The notes under the pieces are model-generated. The model searched no databases and was not told where the DNA came from. It was given only the letters and a program-made list of their open reading frames with translations. Shown one piece after another: positions 10,673 to 19,111 of a stretch of 59,077 bases of DNA. A program made the position numbers and the translations under genes. The DNA lies in NCBI RefSeq assembly GCF_900197875.1, contig NZ_FZMO01000090.1:1-59077 (forward strand), read 5' to 3'. How positions within the stretch are numbered: position 1 is the stretch's first letter; each line of letters starts with the position of its first letter. The DNA comes from Frankia canadensis. GTDB lineage: Bacteria > Actinomycetota > Actinomycetes > Frankiales > Frankiaceae.

Positions 10673-13018
10673 CTACCGGCCTCCGACCGCCGTCGCCGAC
10701 GGTTTTCGGATCGATGCGACGGCCGCCGCGGCCCGCGGTTGCTCCGCCGGCGCGGCCGGCGGCTGTGCGGCGAGCCGGATGCGCAACGGTGGACGCGTCC
10801 CCGTGCCCACCGCGGCGACCTGCCCGACGGAGCCGAGCACTGTGACGGCCGGCTCGCCGCGGGACCCGGCCGCGGCCGGGTCGCGGGCGATCCGGACGGG
10901 AACGATCTGCTCGTCGACCGTGTGTTCGTGCCCCCGCGCGTCGGTGGCGCGCAGTTGCGCGGTGAGTGAGGTGCCGCGCCCGCGTGGCACGGCCCGCATG
11001 GTCGGCCGGGTACGCCCGCTCACCTCGGCGACGTCCCCGGGGTCGAGACCGTCCGCGTCCACGGTGAGCGTCACCGTGGCCCCCGCTCGGGGGTCGACGG
11101 GCAGGGACAGCTGCCGGGTGCCGGCGGTGAGCAGGAGGCGGGCCGATCGTGCCCGGGTCGCCGTGGGGGGCACGCCGACCGTGATCGTCATCTGTACCTG
11201 GTCGCCTTGGCGCACGGCGAGTCGTTCGAGCCTGGCCGCCGACGAGGATTCCGGTCCCCGGTCGTATCCGGGTGGGAGCCGCAGCAGGTACGGCGCCCGC
11301 TCGGGATGGTCCGCGAGGACGGCGAGGTCGTCCACGCCGCGCGCCACCGCGTAGAGCACCCGGCTGTCGAGGTCCGGTCCGTTGGCCGTCACCGGGGTCG
11401 GATGCCCGAGGTATCGGGGGCTCGCGGCGACGAACACGAGCGGCCGCCCGGGCATCCGATTGATCATGGCGTGTAGATCGCGGTCGTGGGAGGTGAGCGT
11501 GAGATTGTCCCGCAGCGCGCCGGTGAGCACGACCACGGTCAGGGCGAGGACCGCGGTGGCGACCGGGCTGATCACGGCGAGCGCGACCCGCCGCCCGCGG
11601 CCGAGCAGCGCCGACACCAGCGTCGCGCATCCCCAGCCGCCGAGGTGTACCAGCGGGATGAGCACGGGGACCACGTAGAACGGGCCGACGTAGCGGATCC
11701 CGCCCCACAGTTCGGCGGCGTTCCACGCGCCCCAGAAGCCGAGGTACCCGACCAGGAACAGCAGCCCACCGAGGCCCAGCATCGCGGCTGGGGCGGTCAG
11801 TCGGCGCCGGGCCGCCTGCGCGATCGCGGCCGCGGCCAGGACCACCCCGCCGCAGGCCCAACCACCCAGCAGCCACAGGTGATCGCCCACGGAACGCAGC
11901 CCGTCCGTGAATCCGAAGACATGCCGCCCGTCCTCCGGATAGAGCCGGCGCGGGCCGAAGCCGAGCCGGTCATCGGGTTCGAGCAGGGCGAACGGCAGAC
12001 GCAGCGGGTTACCGGTGGCCGCCTGGTTCGTCAGCAGGAGGATCAGCGCGGGAACCGCGAGGCCGCAGGCCAACCAGCGCAGCAGCCACCACCGCCGGCC
12101 CGTCGAGCTCACGGCCAGCCAGACCGCGAGCGGCGCCAGCAGCAGCACCACGTCGTACGGGCGCACCGATGCCGCGACACCGAGTGCGAGCCCCGCGCAC
12201 ACCACCGGCCAGGCCTGCCGCCGGCGCCGGCCCCGCAGCACGCCGAGTACCGTCACCTGCAGCAGGACCAGCGCCGGTAGGTAGCTGAGCACCATGGCGC
12301 TCTGCAGCAGCATGAGCGGCGACAGCGCGAGCAGCGTCGCCGACAGCGCCGCCACCCGGCGACTGCCCGTCAGTTCCACACCCAGCAGGTACGTGACGAT
12401 GACGGCGGCGGCGGCGACCGCCGCCAGCGACGGGTCGATGCTGCCGGTGACGATCAGGCCCGCGGCGAAGATCGCGGGAACGAACGGCGTGTACTTCAGC
12501 ACGTAGTGGTCGTCGACCACGGTGCCGAGCCAGGGCAGGTAGGACCGGGCGGGATGGGGGGCGGGCGGGAACAGCCTCCCCTCGGCGAGGGTCCGGGCGT
12601 GGAGCAGGTAGAGGCCCTCGTCGTTGTTCACCGACAGCAGCGGGAACACGGTGTGCCGGAGCACGACGGCGGCGGTCGCGCTCAACACCGCGAGCACCGC
12701 GACATACCAGGCGACCGCCGGCATGGCCGCCAGCCGCCCGCGTGCCCGCCGCCACGGTGAGCGCCCGGTGGCGCGCCTCCCGGGCTGCGCCGGGATCGTC
12801 GCCGCCGAGGGCGTCGCCGGGGCTGCCGCCGCGCGCCCCGGGCGCTCGTCGTCCAGCGATCGTGGGGTCGCCACGGCCACAACGGTCTCCGCGCCAGCGG
12901 ACGTGTCGCGCTCTCCGGCCGGCGGACCCGGCACGGGCTCGGGTCCACTGCTCTCGTGCCGGCTGTTCACTCCCGGCACGCTACCGAGCCACCACGACGG
13001 GTGGATCGCCAGGTCCAT
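10673..13018 (-). CDS. Polytopic membrane glycosyltransferase (GT39/ArnT-like)
   Basis: About 781 residues with an N-terminal cytosolic tail (~100 residues, Ala/Pro/Arg-rich), some eleven hydrophobic segments between about residues 100 and 550, and a large extracytoplasmic C-terminal domain. The first loop after TM1 carries the acidic motif NNDEGLYLLHARTLAEG, typical of lipid-phosphate-sugar-dependent GT-C enzymes (PMT/ArnT/DUF2723 type), followed by SYLPWLGTVVDDHYVLKYTP. It probably moves a sugar from a polyprenyl-phosphate donor onto an acceptor outside the membrane; donor and acceptor are unknown. ATG 13018 is used; GTG 12970 is a good alternative start. The C-terminal ~220 residues may be a beta-rich carbohydrate-associated domain. 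Confidence 0.8.
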   Translation of the reverse strand: MDLAIHPSWWLGSVPGVNSRHESSGPEPVPGPPAGERDTSAGAETVVAVATPRSLDDERPGRAAAAPATPSAATIPAQPGRRATGRSPWRRARGRLAAMPAVAWYVAVLAVLSATAAVVLRHTVFPLLSVNNDEGLYLLHARTLAEGRLFPPAPHPARSYLPWLGTVVDDHYVLKYTPFVPAIFAAGLIVTGSIDPSLAAVAAAAVIVTYLLGVELTGSRRVAALSATLLALSPLMLLQSAMVLSYLPALVLLQVTVLGVLRGRRRRQAWPVVCAGLALGVAASVRPYDVVLLLAPLAVWLAVSSTGRRWWLLRWLACGLAVPALILLLTNQAATGNPLRLPFALLEPDDRLGFGPRRLYPEDGRHVFGFTDGLRSVGDHLWLLGGWACGGVVLAAAAIAQAARRRLTAPAAMLGLGGLLFLVGYLGFWGAWNAAELWGGIRYVGPFYVVPVLIPLVHLGGWGCATLVSALLGRGRRVALAVISPVATAVLALTVVVLTGALRDNLTLTSHDRDLHAMINRMPGRPLVFVAASPRYLGHPTPVTANGPDLDSRVLYAVARGVDDLAVLADHPERAPYLLRLPPGYDRGPESSSAARLERLAVRQGDQVQMTITVGVPPTATRARSARLLLTAGTRQLSLPVDPRAGATVTLTVDADGLDPGDVAEVSGRTRPTMRAVPRGRGTSLTAQLRATDARGHEHTVDEQIVPVRIARDPAAAGSRGEPAVTVLGSVGQVAAVGTGTRPPLRIRLAAQPPAAPAEQPRAAAAVASIRKPSATAVGGR

Positions 13019-13037
13019 CTGGCCACCGCCCGCGTGG

Positions 13038-13751
13038 TCAGCGGCGGTCGGTGAGGGCGGAGACCGATCCCCAGGGCGGCATGACCGTGTCGGCTCCGGC
13101 CAGGCCGGAGCCGACGGCCGCTCCGAACGGCGCGCCGCTCGCCGAGGCGGCGGGCGGGGGGAACGCGCCAGCGGGATGCGGATCCCGCGTCCCGCCGATG
13201 GCCGAGACGCCGATCGACTCGTCGCCCCCGAAGACGTGGGACATCGCCCCCGCGCCGACGCCCACCGGCTGGGCGGGCTCCGGGGCCGGCAGGCCCTCCC
13301 CGGCGGACCCGCCCAGATCGACGAAGGGACCGCCGCCGGGCAGGTCCGCCTCCTCGCCCGGCGGGGGCGGCGGCTGGCTGCCGACCCGGCGGGCGAGGCG
13401 CTGCGAGCGGGCGGGGTGCCAGGTCAGCTCGGCGCCGACCGCGTCCGCGTCGATCTCGTACGTGACGCGCCGCTCCCCCTCGCTCGTCTCGAAGGACCGC
13501 TGGCGCAGCCGCCCGTAGACGAGGGCCCGGTCGCCGCGGGCGAGACTCGCGGCGACGTTGTCGGCCAGCTGCCGCCAGCAGGACACCCGCAGGAACAGGG
13601 TGGCTCCGTCCACCCACCGCCCCTCGGCCCGGTCGAAGCGGCGGGGGGTGGACGCCAGCCGGAAGGTGCACACCGAGGCACCGTTCGCGGTGGTCCGGTG
13701 CTCCGGATCGTCAACCAGGTTGCCGACGAGGGTGATGGTCGTGTCGAGCAT
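13038..13751 (-). CDS. Single-stranded DNA-binding protein (second SSB type)
   Basis: A 237-residue protein whose first ~110 residues form the SSB OB fold (MLDTTITLVGNLVDDPEHRT, then FRLASTPRRFD, LFLRVSCWRQLADNVAASL, GDRALVYGRLRQRSFET). The remaining ~120 residues are a flexible Gly/Pro/Ala tail; it does not end in the DDDxPF tip of the main replicative SSB, which suggests the paralogue used in recombination or competence (SsbB-like). GAGGAG lies 5 bases before ATG 13751. Binds ssDNA in the cytosol. Confidence 0.9.
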   Translation of the reverse strand: MLDTTITLVGNLVDDPEHRTTANGASVCTFRLASTPRRFDRAEGRWVDGATLFLRVSCWRQLADNVAASLARGDRALVYGRLRQRSFETSEGERRVTYEIDADAVGAELTWHPARSQRLARRVGSQPPPPPGEEADLPGGGPFVDLGGSAGEGLPAPEPAQPVGVGAGAMSHVFGGDESIGVSAIGGTRDPHPAGAFPPPAASASGAPFGAAVGSGLAGADTVMPPWGSVSALTDRR

Positions 13752-14181
13752 GACTGCTCCTCGGGTCAGGGAGGAAACGGACGGGAGGTGCCGGTGCCGC
13801 GCTGCCTCCCCACTGTGAGCCGCTCGCGCGGCACGGCACAGGCCAGACCGCTCGTCTGTGGATGGCGAGGCGGTCTCCACAGACCACGCATCCCCCAACG
13901 GGGCCATCCGTCGCGTGGTCAGATCGTCCTGGTCCGGCGGCTCGCCCACCGTGCCCGGCAAACGGCCCGACCGACCCGGCATGGAGCACCGTGGCCGGGC
14001 CGAGCGGGAACACCCCGCCCGGTCGCCCGGTTGTCGCTGCGTGGAGGCGGGTGGCGCCGCGTCTGGCCCGATCCGCCCCTGTGACGTCCCACGGATGGCC
14101 GTGACCCGTCAACCCCACCGCGCCGCGGAGCTCCCGTCACCGTGCGGACACCCGTCAGTCAGTCGTACCCGGAGGACAGTG
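13752..14181. other. Divergent intergenic region, ssb / aldo-keto reductase
   Basis: 430 bases carrying the promoters of both genes. I see GTGTGGAT-like and TCCACAG-like pieces near 13855-13880 but no convincing gene; open frames here are antisense shadows. The ribosome site GGAGGA at 14171 serves the reductase. Confidence 0.4.
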
Positions 14182-15081
14182 ATGTCGACGACCACCTCCC
14201 ATGCCACCACCAGCAACGACGGCGCCACCACCGCCACCGGCAGCGGCACCTTCCGGCTCGGTGGCGACCTGCCGGTCACCCGCCTCGGGTTCGGCGCCAT
14301 GCGCATCACCGGACCGGGCATCTGGGGTCCACCCGCCAACCCGGACGAGGCCCGCGCGGTGCTGCGCCGCGCGGTCGAGCTCGGCGTGACCTTCATCGAC
14401 ACCGCGGACTCGTATGGTCCGCATGTCAGCGAGGACCTGATCGCCGAGGCTCTGTACCCGTACCCGGACGATCTCGTCATCGCGACCAAGGGCGGCCTGA
14501 CCCGGCAGGGCCCGAACCGGTGGACCCCCGTGGCTCGTCCGGCCTACCTGCGCCAGCAGGTCGAGATGTCGCTGCGCCGCCTGCGCCTCGACCGGATCGA
14601 CCTCTACCAGCTGCACCGCATCGACCCTGACACCCCGGTGGAGGACTCCCTCGGGGAACTGCGCGCCCTGCAGCAGGAGGGCAAGATCCGCCACATCGGC
14701 CTGTCCGAGGTCAGCGTCGCCGAACTGGCCCACGCCCGCACCCTCGTCCCGATCGTGAGCGTGCAGAACCGCTACAACCTCGTCCACCGCACCGCCGAGG
14801 ACCTCCTCGACTACGCCACCCGCGAGAACATCGCCTTCATTCCCTGGGACCCGGTGAGCACCGGCCGCCTCGCCCAGCCCGGCGGCGTGCTCGACACCGC
14901 CGCCAGGGACCATGTCGCGAGCCCCGTGCAGCTCGCCCTCGCCTGGCTGCTGCGCCGCTCCCCCACGATGCTGCCGATCCCGGGCACCTCCTCGGTGGCA
15001 CACCTGGAGGAGAACATCGCCGCCGCCGCGATCGACCTCACCGACAAGGAGTTCGCCGACCTCGCCCAGCTGGGCTCCTGA
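14182..15081 (+). CDS. Aldo/keto reductase
   Basis: A 299-residue NADPH-dependent aldo/keto reductase with a (beta/alpha)8 barrel. Motifs: LGFGAMRITGPGIWG near the start, FIDTADSYGPHVSEDLIAEA with catalytic Asp and Tyr, VIATKGG with catalytic Lys, LYQLHRIDP with the catalytic His, and LPIPGTSSVAHLEEN near the C-terminus for cofactor binding. It resembles the oxidoreductases of the YdhF/pyridoxal-reductase-like set in actinobacteria; its physiological carbonyl substrate is not apparent. ATG 14182 has GGAGGA 5 bases upstream. Stands alone before the tRNA gene. Confidence 0.92.
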   Translation: MSTTTSHATTSNDGATTATGSGTFRLGGDLPVTRLGFGAMRITGPGIWGPPANPDEARAVLRRAVELGVTFIDTADSYGPHVSEDLIAEALYPYPDDLVIATKGGLTRQGPNRWTPVARPAYLRQQVEMSLRRLRLDRIDLYQLHRIDPDTPVEDSLGELRALQQEGKIRHIGLSEVSVAELAHARTLVPIVSVQNRYNLVHRTAEDLLDYATRENIAFIPWDPVSTGRLAQPGGVLDTAARDHVASPVQLALAWLLRRSPTMLPIPGTSSVAHLEENIAAAAIDLTDKEFADLAQLGS

Positions 15082-15249
15082 CCGTCCACCGCTGCCTGGC
15101 CTGTGGGCTGGCGGGGCGCTCCTCGTCAGCCCACAGGGCCAACTCCGGCACCGCGACGTGCGCGTGTCCACCGGACGGCTGAGGCACGCGCTCCGCTTGC
15201 TACGCTGAGGCAGGCTGCCCGATGGACAGGGGATCAGCCTCCGTCCAGC

Positions 15250-15322
15250 GCGCCCGTAGCTCAGTGGATAGAGCGAGTGCCTTCTAAGCACCAGGTCGCA
15301 GGTTCGATCCCTGCCGGGCGCA
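15250..15322 (+). tRNA. tRNA-Arg (anticodon TCT)
   Basis: A 73-base cloverleaf: acceptor arms GCGCCCG (15250-15256) and CGGGCGC (15315-15321) pair fully, discriminator A at 15322, D-arm with TAGCTCAGTGGATAGAGC, anticodon loop CTTCTAA giving TCT for AGA codons, and T-arm GCAGG-TTCGATC-CCTGC. The anticodon stem has one end mismatch. No CCA is encoded. The 3' 45 bases (15277-15321) are duplicated at 18825-18869, marking this gene as an integration site. Confidence 0.95.
15277..15321 (+). repeat. att-like direct repeat, left copy (tRNA-Arg 3' part)
   Basis: These 45 bases from the anticodon stem to the end of the acceptor stem recur without mismatch at 18825-18869. Length, position inside the tRNA and the integrase remnant just downstream fit attL of a tyrosine-recombinase element that restored the tRNA on insertion. 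Confidence 0.85.
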
Positions 15323-15430
15323 CTCGGGGATCAGGCCCGCATGCTGCGCCTTTTCGATCCCCTCGTCATGTCTGCCGGGGGGCCGAGCCCCCCGAGACCC
15401 CCCACGTGTAGCAAGCCGGTGTAGCAACGG

Positions 15431-15721
15431 TCATGGTCGGGGCCCGCTCAGGTGGCCGTCGAGCTTGCCCAGGGCCCGGCTCTTCTCCCCCATCGACGCA
15501 TGCGCGTAGATCATCATCGTGACTTCGATGGCTGAGTGACCGGCGATGTCGCGGACGATGTGCGGCGCCGGCGTGCTCGTCAGCGAGGCGCTGACCATCG
15601 GCGCGGATCTGCGCTCCGAGGTGGTCGCCCGCCGGCAAAGGACTTCCTGACCAGTGCCGCCCAGTGGCGCCCGGTACCGGAGATCGCGAACGTAGCGGAC
15701 TCGGTGCGATCGCGTGGACAC
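15431..15721 (-). pseudogene. Tyrosine recombinase (phage-type integrase) remnant, C-terminal part
   Basis: About 45 residues of this frame (roughly 15445-15577) match the C-terminal catalytic end of site-specific integrases: HIVRDIAGHSAIEVTMMIYA with the conserved GHS box and the catalytic Tyr, then HASMGEKSRALGKLDGHL. The upstream part lacks the box I Arg, the Lys hairpin and the HxLR box, so the protein is not functional; what precedes appears deleted and scrambled. Its place 110 bases from the tRNA att repeat is the usual place for the integrase of a tRNA-inserted element. Confidence 0.75.
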
Positions 15722-15741
15722 TCACCGCATAGCCTCTGCCC

Positions 15742-16416
15742 GTGGCCCTCACCCCTGAGCAGCAGGTCGACGCCGAGGACTGGGAATCGTTCCGCCGCGC
15801 CGAGCGGATGACCGACCACTGGTGGTGGCGCCCGGGATGGCGACCCGACCGGCACTATCTGACCTGGTACCTCGTCTTCCAGGACCCAGCCCTCGCCGAC
15901 TATGTCGCCGGCTTTCAGCGCACGCTCGCCGACCTCGGCTACCTCGACCCGGTACCCGTCGACGGGCTGCACCTGACCGTCCAGGGAGTCGCGTTCGCCG
16001 ACGAGATGGACGCCGACCAGGTCGCCGCCCTCGGGAAGGCCGCAGACGAGCTATGCGCGGACCTCGAACGGTTCACACTCACAGCCGGACCGATCGCCGC
16101 CTACACCGGAGGCACATTCCTGCGAACCGCACCGTGGCAGCCGGTAGCCGAGCTACGGGAACGTCTACGCAGCGCCATCGGCCAGGTCCTCGGCACGGAT
16201 GCGGTGCCCGACGAACCCGCCATGTTCAAGCCCCACATCAGCGTCACCTACGGCAACGCCGACCCGCCCGCCGCCGAGGTCATCCACCGCCTCACCAAGC
16301 TACGCCAGCAACCACCCATCAGCCTGCCCGCCACCAGCGTCGACCTCCTCGAACTCCGCCGGGACGGACACGCCTACCGCTGGGACATCCGCCACCACAT
16401 CGACTTCACCGCCTGA
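15742..16416 (+). CDS. 2'-5' RNA ligase / 2H phosphoesterase family protein
   Basis: A 224-residue protein with the two H-x-[T/S]-x signatures of the 2H phosphoesterase superfamily: HLTV in VDGLHLTVQGVAF (about residue 76) and HISV in MFKPHISVTYGNAD (about residue 161), spaced as in LigT/CPDase folds. Such enzymes open or close 2',5' or 2',3'-cyclic phosphodiesters of RNA or nucleotides. GTG 15742 is the likely start; the segment MTDHWWWRPGWRPDRHYLTW is typical of actinobacterial members. It lies inside the tRNA-bounded island, so it is likely cargo; 2H enzymes that degrade cyclic oligonucleotides are used by phages against host defence, but that role here is only a possibility. Confidence 0.85.
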   Translation: MALTPEQQVDAEDWESFRRAERMTDHWWWRPGWRPDRHYLTWYLVFQDPALADYVAGFQRTLADLGYLDPVPVDGLHLTVQGVAFADEMDADQVAALGKAADELCADLERFTLTAGPIAAYTGGTFLRTAPWQPVAELRERLRSAIGQVLGTDAVPDEPAMFKPHISVTYGNADPPAAEVIHRLTKLRQQPPISLPATSVDLLELRRDGHAYRWDIRHHIDFTA

Positions 16417-16970
16417 AGACCGACCCGGGCACCACCCTGGCCAGGACCAGATGCCGCATGCCGCACCGTTGCCGAATCCGTCGTTTTAGGATCAAGAAGC
16501 GGTGCGGGCCGCGCCGCGAGGTCCGAGATCTCGGAAGCCTCGCCGGCAGTTCGGTCGGGGGAGCCAGCCGGGGCACGCCACGACAGAAGTCGAGCGGCGC
16601 GCGGCGCACGCCGGTGCACTGCCGGGAGACAGTGCCAGGGCGCTGCGCTCCCCGGGCAGCCTGACCCGCAGTCTGCCAGCGGCGAGACCGTCTATGGCCA
16701 ATCCGCAAACCCGAATCTGGGGTCCCGTGTGGAACTACGAGAACGAACCGCTATGCCGTCCTATCCGGACGAGCATGGACGCTGGCAGACGAACGGGACC
16801 AACTTCGCAAGGTTAGGGGTTAAGGGTTCGAATCCGCCGTCACCTTTAGGGTCTTCATTATCCTCCTCCCCGTCGATCAAGGGTGAAAGCGGGGTGTCGA
16901 CGTGACCGGTTGACGCCGCCCGGGGAGGCTCGCACAGGTATGAACGGCCGGGCAGGGGAGAGGGGTGGCC
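16417..16970. other. Intergenic region inside the island
   Basis: About 550 bases with no gene I can support. Near 16815-16840 there is a GGTTCGAATCCGCC string that looks like a tRNA T-loop, but no pairing cloverleaf surrounds it; it may be a scrap of another tRNA 3' end. The end contains the GGGGAGAGG ribosome site of the next gene. Confidence 0.4.
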
Positions 16971-18209
16971 ATGGCGGCAGACGAACGGAAATCCCGCAAG
17001 ATCATGGTGGATCGGTCGGAGGGGTTCGGTGAGCGCCTGCTGGGTGTGCTGCTGGATCGCGCTCACGAGATGCCGCCGCAGCTGATCGCCCCACTGGTGG
17101 CGGAGGAGGTGAGGAGGATCGGTGGGCGGGACATCTCGATCCTTCTGCAGGACTATGAGCAGCTGGTGCTGACGCCGCTGCCGGGTAGGAGCCTCACGGT
17201 CGGGAAGCCCGAGCCGATCGACGACTCCCCGGCCGGCACGGCATTCCTCCGTGCGAAGACAGTCGAACAGCCGCAAGCTGACGGCATAAGGATTTTCCTG
17301 CCGCTGCTGGACGGTAGCGACCAGGTGGGGGTGCTGGCACTCACCCTCGACACCGTCGATGATGATGACCGGCGGTTGCTGCGACGACTCGCCGGCCTTG
17401 TCGCCGACATGCTGGTCACCAAGAGCAGCTACACCGACCAGTTCTTCCAGGCCCGGCGCCGCAAAACGATGAGCGTGGCCGCGGAAATCCAATGGTCCCT
17501 GCTGCCCCCGCTGACCATGATCACCCCCCAGGTCTCGGTAGCCGGCATCCTCGAACCCGCCTACGACATCGCAGGCGACAGCTTCGACTACGCCCTCAAC
17601 GACGACATCCTGCACCTGGCAGTCATCGACGCGATGGGTCACGGCCTGGACGCCGCCGCGCTGGCAACGGTCGCGATCGGCGCCTACCGACACGCCAGAC
17701 GTGCCGACATCGGGCTCGCCGAGCTGTACATGTTCATGGACACGGCCATCCACAGGCAGTTCGGACCCGACCACTTCGTCACCGCACAGATGATGCGTCT
17801 GGATATCGGAACAGGTCACCTGCAATGGGTCAATGCAGGCCACCCGGCAGCGCTACTGATCCGCGACCACCGGGTTATCCAGGCACTGGAGAGCCCGGGA
17901 ACCCTGCCAGTCGGCTTCGGTGGTGACGTACCGCAGGTCAGTAAGCAGACGCTCTGGCGCGGCGATCGGGTTCTATTCTTCACCGACGGCCTCATCGAGG
18001 AGCACGAAAAGGGCGGAGAACAGTTCGGCGAGGAACGTCTGATCAATTTCGTTGAGAATATCCAGGGTGAAGGCGTGCGGGAGGTGGTCCGAGATCTGTC
18101 CCATGCGCTGATGCGAGAACGGCGCGGAATCACGACCGACGACGCGACTCTCTTCCTGGTCGAGTGGCGCGGGGGCACCGCCGACCATCTCGCCAGCCTA
18201 GATGTGTAA
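16971..18209 (+). CDS. SpoIIE-family PP2C-like protein phosphatase
   Basis: A 412-residue protein: an N-terminal GAF-like region (residues ~15-150) and a SpoIIE serine phosphatase domain (~160-400) with VIDAMGHGLDAAAL, VNAGHPAALLI, LFFTDGLIEEH and GITTDDATLFLVEW, carrying metal-binding Asp residues. The first metal motif reads DIAGDSFDY where most relatives have VGGDFYD. No anti-sigma kinase domain and no membrane segment. It probably dephosphorylates an anti-anti-sigma factor. ATG 16971 sits behind GGGAGAGGGG; GTG 16965 is equally possible. Codon use is somewhat less GC-biased than in neighbours, consistent with its position in an imported island. Confidence 0.88.
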   Translation: MAADERKSRKIMVDRSEGFGERLLGVLLDRAHEMPPQLIAPLVAEEVRRIGGRDISILLQDYEQLVLTPLPGRSLTVGKPEPIDDSPAGTAFLRAKTVEQPQADGIRIFLPLLDGSDQVGVLALTLDTVDDDDRRLLRRLAGLVADMLVTKSSYTDQFFQARRRKTMSVAAEIQWSLLPPLTMITPQVSVAGILEPAYDIAGDSFDYALNDDILHLAVIDAMGHGLDAAALATVAIGAYRHARRADIGLAELYMFMDTAIHRQFGPDHFVTAQMMRLDIGTGHLQWVNAGHPAALLIRDHRVIQALESPGTLPVGFGGDVPQVSKQTLWRGDRVLFFTDGLIEEHEKGGEQFGEERLINFVENIQGEGVREVVRDLSHALMRERRGITTDDATLFLVEWRGGTADHLASLDV

Positions 18210-19111
18210 CCAGAACGAGGCTGGTGACGCCCGATCGTCCCAGGTTCCGTTTCGTCCGCGCGGGTCCGCTGCCGTCCGCGGGGATGGGGGCGTGTCCGAC
18301 GCGTGAAGCGAACGGCGACGGAGCGTGGCAGACGCGCCACCATGGCACGGAAAAGCAGACGGTCGGAGCCCGAGTCTCCGCGCCAGTTGACCCGCCGGCC
18401 ATGCCATTCGCGTGCCAGCAGCAACGGTCAGCATCTGGAAAGACCGGTGGTCCACGGAGGGCACAGGACCGCCGTCGACCTGGGCAGGGCCCCGTCCCCG
18501 CCCTGACCAGCGCCGCAAGCCGCACAGGTTTCCCAAGCTCGTGATGCGCGCAGACCCGTGCTCGCGTACAGCCATCCGTACAGACGAGCCCTCGAACACC
18601 GGCAGACGTCAGCGGACGAGGGCGGAACTGGGCAGGCGGCCGACCAGGCTGTACGAATATCAGCGGACGTCCGCGGACGAACGCGCCGATCTTGTAATCG
18701 GGCGGTCGGAGGTCCCGCCAGATGTAGCTACCGCTGTAGCAACAGCCACGGACGCCGGCGGACGGAGACGGACGTCGGCGGACAGCGCGAACAGGGCGAG
18801 CCCCCGGGACACCTGGTGCTTTCCGTGCCTTCTAAGCACCAGGTCGCAGGTTCGATCCCTGCCGGGCGCCTGTGCAGTGGCGAGGTCACGGAGCGGCGTG
18901 CTCAGGCTCTCGGCACGCTCGTAACGTGAGCGCGGACGCCGCCAGCTATGGCCACATCATGCAGGCCCGTGACCACCCGCTCGTCCAGACCGGGTCTCTC
19001 TGGAGAGATCCCGCTTCCGTGGACAGCGCGGGAAAGCGCTTCCGCTAGAATCTTCCTGGTGTCGCGTGCCGCCGACGCGGAGAAAGTCGGTGGTTGGAGG
19101 CACCAGAAAAA
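18210..19111. other. Gene-poor right part of the island and its flank
   Basis: About 900 bases without a supportable gene. From 18590 to 18800 the sequence is rich in GCGGACG/CGGACGTCCG elements, possibly degenerate recombinase arm sites or repeat decay. It contains the right att-like repeat (18825-18869) and beyond it the upstream region of the MFS gene. Small open frames here look like noise. Confidence 0.4.
18825..18869 (+). repeat. att-like direct repeat, right copy
   Basis: An exact 45-base copy of the tRNA-Arg 3' part (15277-15321) without the 5' half of the tRNA. With the left copy it brackets 3.5 kb containing the integrase remnant, the 2H phosphoesterase and the SpoIIE phosphatase, and is best read as attR. 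Confidence 0.85.

Noticed and set aside
16800-16850. Possible second tRNA (GGTTCGAATCC T-loop-like string)
   Set aside because: No pairing T-stem, acceptor or anticodon arm can be built around it; at best a fragment.
18558-18929. Small plus-strand protein gene next to the right att repeat
   Set aside because: The frame runs through the tRNA-derived repeat and matches nothing; low-complexity composition.
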